A program made the position numbers and the translations under genes. A stretch of DNA of 64,000 bases. It comes from PWXP01 sp034005525 (GTDB lineage: Bacteria > Planctomycetota > Planctomycetia > Pirellulales > Thermoguttaceae). A model generated the notes under the pieces. It saw nothing but the letters and a program-made list of their open reading frames with translations, was not told where the DNA came from and did no database searches. Below, one piece after another: positions 6,777-15,313 of this stretch (the first letter of the stretch is position 1; each line of letters begins with the position of its first letter). The stretch spans positions 1-64,000 of the forward strand of contig JAVEUP010000010.1 in assembly GCA_034005525.1 (NCBI GenBank). The letters are read 5' to 3'.

Positions 6777-9587
6777 ATGAAGCTTTCCAGCGCTGTAGAC
6801 CCATTCGTACGAAGAATCCCCCGTCCCTCTTTGCTCCGCACCCTGGCCTTCCTGGCGGCGGTCTTGTTGGCCGGTGCAGTTTTCGCCCAGCAAGAGCTGC
6901 TCGTTCGCGTCGAAGGCGTTGAGGAAGGCAGTATCTATTTCGAGCCCGTCACGCCGAAGGTTGTCGTGCCGGAAGGTCTTTCGGTTGAGGCGAGAATCAA
7001 CGAGAAACCGTACGATGGCGGTGAGGTCGCCGACCAGGGTCTGCATACGTTCACCGTCACCGTATCGGATGGAAAGGGCCGGGAGTCTTCTTCGACAATC
7101 CGGTTCTTCGTTCTAGACCCCGAAGAGCCGGGGCCCACTTATACCGTGGACATCGTCCGTTACTGCGTGGAACGCCTGGCCGGGCACCCTCACGTGACTG
7201 CCACCGCTAGTTCCGATGAGCGTTTCGTTCTGGGAATGTCGCACGGGTGGCCGGATGACCCGGAAATCCCCCGGCACGAACTCTACGGGTTCCAACTCAC
7301 GGACCCCGTGGCCGAGGGCGCGAAGCTGCGAGTTGTCCTGACAGGCGGGAACCATCCGCGCGAACAGACGGGAAGCTGGGCGCTGCACGGTGCATTGGAT
7401 TTCCTGGTCAGCGACGACCCGCGGGCAAAGGACCTTCGGCGATGGGCGACCTTCCTTGTGTACCCGATGGTGAACCCGGACGGGCGGTACATTGTCGCCG
7501 GACGCTCCAACCCGGAAATGCTGGCGGAAAAGGTGAGCGACCACAACCGGGTATGGAATACCACGGGACGCTTCTCGACCATTGACGCTTTTGTCAAGGC
7601 GATCAAGACCGATACCGGCGGAACGACCGATTACCTGCTCGACTTCCACTCGGCCGGCACCACCTTCTTCTTCGCCGATGAGGATATGATGGGCAGCCCG
7701 TTTGCCCACGCGATGACGGCACTCGAACCGGAGGTGGGTCCCCGCCGGAGCGACGGTCACCCCGGAATGATCCGGCGCTGGGCAATGAGCGAAGAAGGGC
7801 TCAGCGCGCCCTTTGGCTATACGCCCGAGTTGGCAGGCAAGGAGAGTGCAAAGCGTTCGATGGAAATCGGGCGTTCCCTCATGCTCACGTTTCACGACCT
7901 GATTACCGGGACTTCCGCTCTCGCGGCTGCAAGCGACATATTGCATAGGGAAGGCGAACCCGCTTTCGGCGAAAAATACCGGGAACGCCTTCCGGAATTG
8001 AAGGAAGGTTTAGAAAGAATCCTGGCCGCCGGCGACGCGCCGGTCCATCGGACCCTCGAGGCGGTCTACGAACTCTATTGGGCCGTTAACGATTATCGGG
8101 TGGCCGTCAATCTGACACAGGAGGCGAGCGAGTTGATGGCGTCGGCGCAGAAACTCGCGGAACAATCGAAGCTTAGCCTCGCGGCCTGGCTCCGGGAAGC
8201 GATTGCAGAACAGATCGACGGCTTGACGGAGTTGCTCGCCAACCCGGCCGCCGACCACGACGACGTCCGGGCTGAAATCGAGACCCTCGCCGGCGAGGTG
8301 GACCGTTTCCGATATGCCGAGACGGCCGAAGCCGCCATTTCCACCGTATCAACATTCCTCGACGAACCGAGCGAGGGCTTCAGACAACTGCACCAAAACG
8401 GCGTGAGACGCCGTCGCGACCGCCTGGTGGAATTGGTCGAAACCCCAGGTGCGAAGACCGAGGACATACGGCAGGCGAGCGAAGTGCTGGACGAGTCGAT
8501 TGCAACGTATTGGCAGGTCCGCAGTGAAGGAACGTCTTCGCCGGTGTGTCCCGTGCAGATCGCTCGCGTTCCGGCGGCACTCGAGCTGCGCGAGCAGTCG
8601 GACTGGAAGGACGGTCTGCTGGTGAACGTTGAAGCGGGCGACGGCGGCCTCGTCCTGGCCGCCAGTCCGACGCTCAGCTTTGACGGCGATGGAGGCCACG
8701 TGGAAACCGCGTTCCATCCGGGAGAATCGAGCCTCGGGCAGCAGTTCACCTGGGAGTTCTGGAAGAGGTATCGGGCATTCGCCGACAATACCGGCTCGTC
8801 GGGCAACCGCGATACCGACGCTCGCTTCTACACGCAGTTGACCGGATCGGAGGGTGGATTGCGGACGGCCATCGGCGACAGTTACTGGACGTCCGCCACG
8901 CTCGAAGAGACGGGCAAGTGGTATCACATCGCCATTGTGTTCGACAACGGAGAGGTCAGGACCTATGTGGACGGCGATCTGCGCGATACGCGGTCGAACG
9001 TGAAGTTCAGCGGAGAAAGCTCCAGCCCGTTCACTATCGGCCGGGGCCACAGCACGGGCCGGTGGCTTAACGGATACACCAGGGAACACCGCATCTGGAG
9101 CATTGCCCGCAGCCAAACCGATATTCACCGCAACCGGTATCGCGCACTCGACGGGACCGAGGAGGGCCTGATCGCCTACTGGAGGCTCGACGAAGGTGAG
9201 GGCGACACCGTCCACGACCTCACGGGGAAAGGAAACCACGGAACCATCACGGGAGCAACCTGGCAGGCACGCGCCGTCCCCGGTTACCGAATATCGCAGC
9301 CAATAGCGCTGGCCGAAGGCATGGAAGTGGCCAAGGTGGTCCTCAGTTGGGAAACCGCCGGCGAAGACAACAACGGCGGTGGAAGCGTGACCGTCCTCGC
9401 CGGTTTGAGCGACGCCGAAACGGCCCTGCCCGACGAGTGGCATGCGGTGGCGAACGGCAAGTCCCTTGAATTCCCGAAGAAGGGAGCCAAGTTGTCCGGC
9501 TCGTACCTCTGGATCAAGCAGGAGTTGTCGCCCCGCGAGTCGGAATCGCCCGTCGTCGTGCGGAGTTTGACGGTGAAGATCGAATAG
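6777..9587 (+). CDS. Secreted M14 zinc carboxypeptidase with C-terminal LamG domain
   Basis: A 936-residue exported protein. The ATG at 6777 gives a basic N-terminus and a hydrophobic signal ending at AGAVFAQ (about residue 37). A cadherin/Ig-like region (about 40-115) precedes an M14 metallocarboxypeptidase domain: zinc ligands HPRE (H193, E196) and DFHS (H291), and the catalytic Glu in GYTPEL (E351). A helical region (450-600) follows, then a concanavalin/LamG domain (about 650-850) with WYHIAIVFDNGEVRTYVDG, ending in a GLIAYWRLDEGEG signature. It probably trims peptides outside the cytoplasm, with LamG giving binding to a glycan or surface. An upstream extension would read through the repeat at 6591-6734, so I reject it. 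Confidence 0.85.
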   Translation: MKLSSAVDPFVRRIPRPSLLRTLAFLAAVLLAGAVFAQQELLVRVEGVEEGSIYFEPVTPKVVVPEGLSVEARINEKPYDGGEVADQGLHTFTVTVSDGKGRESSSTIRFFVLDPEEPGPTYTVDIVRYCVERLAGHPHVTATASSDERFVLGMSHGWPDDPEIPRHELYGFQLTDPVAEGAKLRVVLTGGNHPREQTGSWALHGALDFLVSDDPRAKDLRRWATFLVYPMVNPDGRYIVAGRSNPEMLAEKVSDHNRVWNTTGRFSTIDAFVKAIKTDTGGTTDYLLDFHSAGTTFFFADEDMMGSPFAHAMTALEPEVGPRRSDGHPGMIRRWAMSEEGLSAPFGYTPELAGKESAKRSMEIGRSLMLTFHDLITGTSALAAASDILHREGEPAFGEKYRERLPELKEGLERILAAGDAPVHRTLEAVYELYWAVNDYRVAVNLTQEASELMASAQKLAEQSKLSLAAWLREAIAEQIDGLTELLANPAADHDDVRAEIETLAGEVDRFRYAETAEAAISTVSTFLDEPSEGFRQLHQNGVRRRRDRLVELVETPGAKTEDIRQASEVLDESIATYWQVRSEGTSSPVCPVQIARVPAALELREQSDWKDGLLVNVEAGDGGLVLAASPTLSFDGDGGHVETAFHPGESSLGQQFTWEFWKRYRAFADNTGSSGNRDTDARFYTQLTGSEGGLRTAIGDSYWTSATLEETGKWYHIAIVFDNGEVRTYVDGDLRDTRSNVKFSGESSSPFTIGRGHSTGRWLNGYTREHRIWSIARSQTDIHRNRYRALDGTEEGLIAYWRLDEGEGDTVHDLTGKGNHGTITGATWQARAVPGYRISQPIALAEGMEVAKVVLSWETAGEDNNGGGSVTVLAGLSDAETALPDEWHAVANGKSLEFPKKGAKLSGSYLWIKQELSPRESESPVVVRSLTVKIE

Positions 9588-9644
9588 CGCCGTCCACGCG
9601 GGTACAAAAAAGCGATACCTATTCCTTCGACGTTCCCCGCCGCC

Positions 9645-9733
9645 GTGTGCGGCAAGATTCTCTGGCAGGCTGGGAAGTGCCCCGATGGTGCTGAGTTTGC
9701 CCAACCCGGGACAACGTCTTTCCTTGTTGTACA
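9645..9733 (-). repeat. Dispersed intergenic repeat, about 89 bp
   Basis: The minus strand reads TGTACAACAAGGAAAGACGT to GAATCTTGCCGCACAC, matching 5362-5449 along its length. It is followed at 9742-9762 by GTGGCCGCCACCGGCCGGC, which also borders the copy at 5046-5198. Confidence 0.7.
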
Positions 9734-9773
9734 CAATCCGTGGCCGCCACCGGCCGGCTTGCCCGGCCTGGAG

Positions 9774-9902
9774 CGGTGGTCAGTCGGCTAAAACGGCGTC
9801 AAGGCTCGCTATCTCCCCTGCACGCTGCCGCCGCCTCCGGCGGCGGCAGCGTGCAGGGGAGATAGTTCGGGGGAACCGTGGCCGCTTTAGCTCACTGACC
9901 AC
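9774..9902. repeat. Long palindrome with a 27-bp perfect stem
   Basis: Positions 9809-9835 and 9839-9865 are perfect reverse complements (stem contains CTGCACGCTGCCGCCGCC) around a 3-base TCC loop. Outside it, 9774-9796 pairs with 9879-9902 with a few mismatches (GTGGTCAGT against ACTGACCAC). The two arms thus form one large palindrome. It could act as a terminator after the gene at 6777-9587, but there is no T-run; a transposon relict is equally likely. Confidence 0.75.
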
Positions 9903-9952
9903 GGCTCCATGCGGGGCAAGCCCGCAGGTGGCCCTTCGCTGCCACTGAACGT

Positions 9953-9974
9953 GCCAGAAAATCTTGCCGCACAC
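9953..9974 (+). repeat. Short fragment of the dispersed repeat
   Basis: GCCAGAAAATCTTGCCGCACAC-type end of the dispersed repeat seen at 5362-5449 and 9645-9733, without the remainder of the unit. Confidence 0.55.
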
Positions 9975-9990
9975 CCGCACCGCCGGTCGG

Positions 9991-10020
9991 TTGCGTCGCG
10001 TCTGGGCAGCCAGGTATAAT
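9991..10020 (+). promoter_or_regulatory. Putative sigma-70-type promoter for the sulfatase gene
   Basis: TTGCGT at 9991-9996 and a consensus TATAAT at 10015-10020 are separated by 18 bases, 41 bases ahead of the ATG at 10062. The -10 matches consensus exactly; the -35 is partial. Confidence 0.4.
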
Positions 10021-10061
10021 CAAGTCTCGTAGTCACCACTACCCTTCCGAAGGAGCCTGCC

Positions 10062-11546
10062 ATGCATTCATCGGACCATCGTCTGCTGATCGCGTTGATC
10101 CCCGTTGTTCTCGCGGGTCTCGCCGCCAGGACCACGGCGGCCGACCGGCTGCCGAACGTGGTGGTCGTCTTCATAGACGACATGGGTTATGCCGACATTG
10201 GCCCATTCGGCAGCGACGGCTACCCCAACTATCCCACGCCCCATCTCGACCGCATGGCCTCGGAAGGCCGCATCTTCACCGACTTCCAGGTCGCCCAGGC
10301 GGTGTGTTCGGCCAGCCGCGCGGCGCTGGTGACCGGCTGCTATTCCAATCGGGTATCGATCCTCGGGGCACTATTTCCCGGACACGAACACGGCATCAAT
10401 GCCCAGGAAACCACGATTGCCGAAATCTGCAAGCAGAAAGACTACGCCACGGCAGTTTTCGGCAAGTGGCACCTGGGCCATCATCCGAAGTTCCTGCCGG
10501 CCAATCACGGCTTCGACGAGTATTTCGGCCTGCCGTACTCGAACGACATGTGGCCCTGGACCTACGACAACACCCGCGCTCCGGAAGACCACCCGAAGGC
10601 CAAGCGGTATCCCCCGCTGCCGTTGATCAAGAACACCACGGTAGTCAACCCCGACGTCACGCCCGAGGACCAGGAGCAACTGACCACGCAGTATACCGAG
10701 CACGCCGTCGACTTCATCCGTCGCAACAAGGACCGCCCGTTCTTTCTATACGTACCGCACACAATGGTCCACGTGCCCATCTTCGTCAGCGAGAAGTTCA
10801 AGGACAAGTCGGGCGCAGGCTTGTACGGCGACGTGATGATGGAAGTCGATTGGTCGGTCGGCCGTATTCTCGATACGCTCCAGGAACTCGACCTGGCCAA
10901 GAACACGCTGGTGATCTTCACCGCCGACAACGGGCCGTGGCTGAACTACGGCAACCATGCCGGCAAGACGGGCGGATTGCGCGAAGGCAAGGGCACGATG
11001 TTCGAAGGCGGCTCCCGCAACGCGACCATCATGTGGTGGCCCGGAACCATTCCCGCCGGCAGCACCTGCGATACCGTGGCCATGACCATCGACATCCTAC
11101 CGACCGTCGCGCACCTGGTCGGCGCGGAATTGCCCGCGCACAAGATCGACGGGAAGAACATTTGGCCCATCATCGCCGGCGAGCCGAGCGCCGAAAGCCC
11201 CCACGAAGCGTACTTCCTTTACTACGGCAATCAGTTGCAGGCGGTGCGGACCGAGCGCTGGAAGTTCCATCTTCCGCACGGCTACCGGCATTACCTGATG
11301 GATCAGGTCGGCCAGGACGGCCATCCGGGCAAGACGGTCCAGCAGAAGATCGGCTACGCGCTGTTCGACATGGACAACGACGTCAACGAGACGACCGACG
11401 TGAAGGACCAGCACCCGGAAGTGGTCGAGCAGATGAAGCAACTTGCCGAGCAGATGCGTGCCGACCTGGGCGATCACGGCGAGCCAGGCTCCGGCATCCG
11501 CCCTGCCGGCCAACTCACCGACGATGACGAACGCCTGACGTGGTGA
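10062..11546 (+). CDS. Secreted sulfatase (arylsulfatase family, S1)
   Basis: A 494-residue formylglycine-dependent sulfatase that would hydrolyse sulfate esters, most likely on sulfated polysaccharides. A signal peptide (to about residue 26) is followed by VVFIDDMGY with the metal-binding Asp pair (39-40), the maturation motif CSASR (C82-R86, the CxAxR form, whose Cys becomes formylglycine), GKWHLG (134-139) and a later DNGPW metal-binding segment. The gene is monocistronic-looking, with a likely promoter at 9991-10020 and AAGGAG ahead of the ATG. Compare the sulfatase at 40503-42143, which has lost the Cys. Substrate cannot be told from sequence. Confidence 0.92.
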   Translation: MHSSDHRLLIALIPVVLAGLAARTTAADRLPNVVVVFIDDMGYADIGPFGSDGYPNYPTPHLDRMASEGRIFTDFQVAQAVCSASRAALVTGCYSNRVSILGALFPGHEHGINAQETTIAEICKQKDYATAVFGKWHLGHHPKFLPANHGFDEYFGLPYSNDMWPWTYDNTRAPEDHPKAKRYPPLPLIKNTTVVNPDVTPEDQEQLTTQYTEHAVDFIRRNKDRPFFLYVPHTMVHVPIFVSEKFKDKSGAGLYGDVMMEVDWSVGRILDTLQELDLAKNTLVIFTADNGPWLNYGNHAGKTGGLREGKGTMFEGGSRNATIMWWPGTIPAGSTCDTVAMTIDILPTVAHLVGAELPAHKIDGKNIWPIIAGEPSAESPHEAYFLYYGNQLQAVRTERWKFHLPHGYRHYLMDQVGQDGHPGKTVQQKIGYALFDMDNDVNETTDVKDQHPEVVEQMKQLAEQMRADLGDHGEPGSGIRPAGQLTDDDERLTW

Positions 11547-11608
11547 CTGCCGGCGTCGGTGAACCCGGATGACAAGCAGGAAGCGGCTTTCTTCCGGAGA
11601 GGTCCGGA

Positions 11609-12133
11609 GTGAGCGAGATGAAACTTCACGGCGACATCACGATCAACGACAAGCACTACACCGAGGGGACTGAGGTGCCCTGGTATGCGATTTACCCATT
11701 CTTCTTGGGCCACATGCTGCTCTTCGGCGCATCCGGGTTCTTCATGGCGTATGCCGACTCGCGGCCTTCTCTTTCCGGCGTGCTTTTCCTCTACCTGCAC
11801 GGCGGCATCGCCATCGTGTGCTACACGGCCTTCTACCTGGTCGTATTCGGACGCGACGCGGTTCAGTGGATGTTCATCAACGCCGCCTTGGGAATAGCCG
11901 GCCTCTGGTTCCAGGTTGACTGGTTGTTGTCATGGTTCGGCCGGCAGACGAACGACTATCCCGTCTACATTCATGTGATCCCGTTTCTTTACGCGGTTTT
12001 CTACACGTTCTTGATTCGGCAGGCGATCCTGGACATCACGGATTCACGAGAGAACGACATCAGGAGGAGATGCGTGGAGTACGCCTATCTGGCCATCGCC
12101 GTGGCGGCGTGCCTGATCTCCTACCTATCTTGA
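11609..12133 (+). CDS. Hypothetical integral membrane protein
   Basis: A 174-residue protein with about five hydrophobic helices, beginning MSEMKLHGDITINDKHY. A short polar N-terminus precedes helices around YPFFLGHMLLFGASGFFMAY, LFLYLHGGIAIVCYTAFYL, FINAALGIAGLWF, HVIPFLYAVFYTFLI and a C-terminal YAYLAIAVAACLISYL. The start may be GTG at 11609 or ATG at 11618. It lies 62 bp after the sulfatase on the same strand and could be cotranscribed. No family recognised. Confidence 0.65.
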   Translation: MSEMKLHGDITINDKHYTEGTEVPWYAIYPFFLGHMLLFGASGFFMAYADSRPSLSGVLFLYLHGGIAIVCYTAFYLVVFGRDAVQWMFINAALGIAGLWFQVDWLLSWFGRQTNDYPVYIHVIPFLYAVFYTFLIRQAILDITDSRENDIRRRCVEYAYLAIAVAACLISYLS

Positions 12134-12336
12134 CCCAACCGCTGCAAACCGACAGGGCGCGGTCGCCCGACAGGTTTTCCACACCGACTTCCCCTTCCCG
12201 CAACGCCTCGCACGCCGTAACCCATGGTAGGCGAATCAGTTACGCACGGGAGAGCATCGTCCAGCTTGACGGCAAGTGTACATCGTATCGCGACGGCTGG
12301 AGCCTGCAGAGTAGACCTGAGTTCCCCTACCCCAGA

Positions 12337-13479
12337 CTACTCTTGCGACCAGTCCCGCCACACCTCGCGCGCCGCGCGTCGCAGGGCCTCGGCGGTCCAC
12401 GCGCTGGTGTCGGGCACCGGCGCGGACCCGCCCGGGCTGGCTACGAAGAATGTCAGTTCCTCCGCACCGCCGGCCGGAAGCTTCAGTCGGTAATCCATCT
12501 TGCCCGGCGGGAAGATCGACTGATCGTTCGTTCCGCCCACGTCGACATAGCGGACCGCCGTCGAACTCAACTCGCCCGCCAGCGTTTTCTCGAGGTTCGG
12601 CGACTCGCCGCGCGGAAAGACCCAGATCGCATTGAGAATCGGATTGCGGTCCTGTGCGCCCGGCGAAGCCTGAACGGAGAGTTCCAGCTTTCCGTCGCGG
12701 TTCGAATCCTTCGCTTTGAACAGCAGGACACCCGGCTTGTGCTGTCCCCACTTGGCAACCGGATCGACCTGTTGCTGTGGTGCGCCTTCAACGCGACAGA
12801 CGAGCGGACGTCGGCCCGGTTCCGCCCAGTGGCTCTCGCATAACCCGAGTAACACGTTGGCCTCACCGCCGGCGGCGATGGGCAACCGGTAGCTGATCGG
12901 CACCCCGCCCATCCCGGCTCGGATGTTCTTGAATGCCGGGTCGCACTTCCCTTGCGGCTTCGCCCATCCCGGCAGGCTGACGGCCTCGTCGCAGTAGCCC
13001 CACTCAAGGAGTTCCTGTTTCTGGACAGCGTCGCTCGGGAGCGTGAGGATCGTACGTCCGCCGATCCGGACCGTTCGCATCCCGAATTGCGCGCTCGGCT
13101 CAATATCGAGTGAGAGCAACATTTCCGCCGGTTGCCCTTTTGCCTCCTGCACGCGAACGTTCAGCACGTCCACGCCCGCGGGGTAGGCCGGGGCGCGGAA
13201 TGCCGTGGCAACCGTCGTCACCGCGCCGCGGTCTGACGAAAGGCGAGCGGCGGGGATAACCTCGTCGAGTTTGATCGCTTCGAGGGTGCTCGGCCCCTCG
13301 ACCACCCCTTTCCCGCTCACCCGTACGCCGACCGTTCCCCAGTCTTCAACGAGCCGTCCATCGGCTTCCAGCCGCGAGGGCGGGAATCCGGGCGAATGGA
13401 TCGAAACGGCATCGGCGCCGAAGATCGCCGTCGTTCCGGCGACCAGCAACAGCCCGCCGAGGAAAACCGCTGTCCTCAT
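12337..13479 (-). CDS. Secreted hypothetical protein paired with the isomerase-like gene
   Basis: A 380-residue exported protein: MRTAVFLGGLLLVAGTTAIF is a clear signal peptide, and the rest looks like beta-rich extracellular sequence with no transmembrane segment. Its ATG overlaps the stop of the upstream gene by four bases (ATGA type), so the two are translationally coupled. No catalytic motif is obvious. Coupling suggests it works with, or on the same substrate as, the isomerase-like protein, possibly as a carbohydrate-related factor. Function unknown. Confidence 0.65.
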   Translation of the reverse strand: MRTAVFLGGLLLVAGTTAIFGADAVSIHSPGFPPSRLEADGRLVEDWGTVGVRVSGKGVVEGPSTLEAIKLDEVIPAARLSSDRGAVTTVATAFRAPAYPAGVDVLNVRVQEAKGQPAEMLLSLDIEPSAQFGMRTVRIGGRTILTLPSDAVQKQELLEWGYCDEAVSLPGWAKPQGKCDPAFKNIRAGMGGVPISYRLPIAAGGEANVLLGLCESHWAEPGRRPLVCRVEGAPQQQVDPVAKWGQHKPGVLLFKAKDSNRDGKLELSVQASPGAQDRNPILNAIWVFPRGESPNLEKTLAGELSSTAVRYVDVGGTNDQSIFPPGKMDYRLKLPAGGAEELTFFVASPGGSAPVPDTSAWTAEALRRAAREVWRDWSQE

Positions 13480-14975
13480 GCGACACCTCCTTCCGCAAAC
13501 GTGGAGAGCATCGGCGAGCGGAGATACTTGATCCCGTACAGTTCGCAGAACCCTTGCAGGATGCGGCGGTGATTGCCAAGGAATACGACCTGGTGGAAGC
13601 CTTTCACGTCGCGGCAGTCTTCCACGTTGTCCATGGCGATCTCGACCGACGTGCGGCAGCCGCCGGCGGGCGGTGTGTCGACGTTGCTGACAACCTTGCC
13701 GGTGTCAATGATCATCTCGCCCGGGTTGTTGTTGAAACGGACCAGCGTGACCGGCTGCCCCTGGGGCCAGAGCACCTGCATGGCGACGCCCAGGTCGGAT
13801 TCAGAATGGTCTCGCAGGATGTAAGGAGCCGGCGGCTTGTCGAAGCCGTCCAGCCGCGTTCCAGACGTACAGTGTGCGGCGATGAGAAGATTCTTGGCGG
13901 TCTCGGGGACCGGATCGTTCATATAGCCCGGGCGGTCGACCAGATAGCTCGTCATCATCAGCGAAACCGCTCCGAAGAGATCGGCCTCGCAGCCGGCGGT
14001 GATCCCCTGGTCTTGCAGCAGCGTCCACGCACCGCAGGGAGGCGTCGGGACCAGCTTGGCCGCGACCATGCCCAGGCAATCCATCGACAGCGCGTTGGCC
14101 TTTTCCGCCGCCAAGAGCCGCTTGGCCGTGACGTACGCCCGGGCGCAATTCACGATGTCGTTCTCGTCCGGCTCGACGATCTTGTGGGCCCGTTTGCGGA
14201 GATCGGCGGCCACGTCCTTGACCTCGTTGGTGACCGGCTGCTTGTCGAACTCCTGGTTGAACGTATCGCGCGGGATCGCTCGCGTCTTGATCCCGAGGCG
14301 GTCCATGACCGTTTCATTACGCTGGTCCTTGCGAATCCAGAGGACACGGGTCTCCTCGAATCTCCGCTTGGCCCGGACCATCCGCAGACCATCTTCGACC
14401 GCCGGCCATTCGAGCGAAGAAATGATGTGCACTCCCGGCAGCCTTGCGGCACGCCCCACGTGTCCCGTGAACGCCGTCCCGATCGGGGCGAAGATGATCG
14501 TCGGGATCCCCTCTTTGGCAATCTGCTCGATCCATTTCCAACATTGCATATGCTGGAGCATCACCAGCAGCCCATGCGGTTTTTCGGAATGGATCTTCTT
14601 GATCCATTCAGCCAGACCGGCCTCATCGCTCACCGGCTTGGACTCGAGGTTGGCTTGAATTCCAAGCGTCTGAGCCGATTGAGCCAGGAGCGTTCGGTAC
14701 TGCTTTTGATGCCCGTCGAGATCATACGTGGTGCCCGGCCAGCCGAGCCAATACGGCCGGGGCTGCTCGAGAAAAGCCGCCGCGATGCGGACTTCCGGCT
14801 GCGGTCGCAATGTTTTCGGATCGATGAAGTCATCGGCGTGCGCCTCTGCCTTGTCGTCGGCCGCAGATCGCGTTGCGGCCGTCATCATTCCCACACCGAG
14901 GGCCGACGTGGACAGAAGCCCGATGCACTGGCGGCGGTTCATGCCGCAATGGCTGCAGTTGTGATGGGAACACAT
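13476..14975 (-). CDS. Exported protein with L-fucose/L-arabinose isomerase-like fold
   Basis: About 499 residues from ATG 14975, chosen because AGGAG lies just upstream; a longer frame has no such site. The N-terminus, CGMNRRQCIGLLSTSALGVGM, has a twin-arginine (Tat) signal, unusual for a sugar isomerase. The body has alternating alpha/beta segments (GLLVMLQHMQCWKWIEQI, GIPTIIFAPIGTAFTGHVG) and a C-terminal region resembling the FucI/AraA C-terminal domain (NNPGEMIIDTGKV, VVFLGNHRRILQGFCELYGI). It probably binds or converts a sugar. It is the first gene of a two-gene minus-strand unit. The family call is from overall character, not a diagnostic motif. Confidence 0.5.
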   Translation of the reverse strand: MCSHHNCSHCGMNRRQCIGLLSTSALGVGMMTAATRSAADDKAEAHADDFIDPKTLRPQPEVRIAAAFLEQPRPYWLGWPGTTYDLDGHQKQYRTLLAQSAQTLGIQANLESKPVSDEAGLAEWIKKIHSEKPHGLLVMLQHMQCWKWIEQIAKEGIPTIIFAPIGTAFTGHVGRAARLPGVHIISSLEWPAVEDGLRMVRAKRRFEETRVLWIRKDQRNETVMDRLGIKTRAIPRDTFNQEFDKQPVTNEVKDVAADLRKRAHKIVEPDENDIVNCARAYVTAKRLLAAEKANALSMDCLGMVAAKLVPTPPCGAWTLLQDQGITAGCEADLFGAVSLMMTSYLVDRPGYMNDPVPETAKNLLIAAHCTSGTRLDGFDKPPAPYILRDHSESDLGVAMQVLWPQGQPVTLVRFNNNPGEMIIDTGKVVSNVDTPPAGGCRTSVEIAMDNVEDCRDVKGFHQVVFLGNHRRILQGFCELYGIKYLRSPMLSTFAEGGVA

Positions 14976-15313
14976 GATTGATTCTCCTGAGCGTGGTTGC
15001 CGGGGCACGGTTCGCCGTGCCGCCTTTCCTCCCGGTCCGGGGCAGGCCTTGTCTGTCGGAATCCCGCCACGAACCCACCAGGGCTTATTGGACAGCACGA
15101 CGCCGTAACACGCAAGCATTCGGCTCCCCAAAGAGCGACTGGCTTACCACAGGGGGGGCTTGCAGCATCGAGATAGGGTCGGCATATTATGCTCCGGGGG
15201 CGGGTTGCGTATCGGTGCAGGGGACAAGGCGAAGGTCCAGTGTTCCTTTGCGCCGTTTCTCGGAGCGCTGCCGGCCTATTCCCGAACGGACACCCACTTG
15301 AAGGAGGGATCCC

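Noticed and set aside
13554..14981. A 475-codon plus-strand frame across the isomerase-like gene
   Set aside because: It lies opposite to the isomerase-like gene, which has a signal peptide, a good ribosome binding site and an overlapping partner. The plus frame has an Arg/Leu-rich, shadow-like composition.
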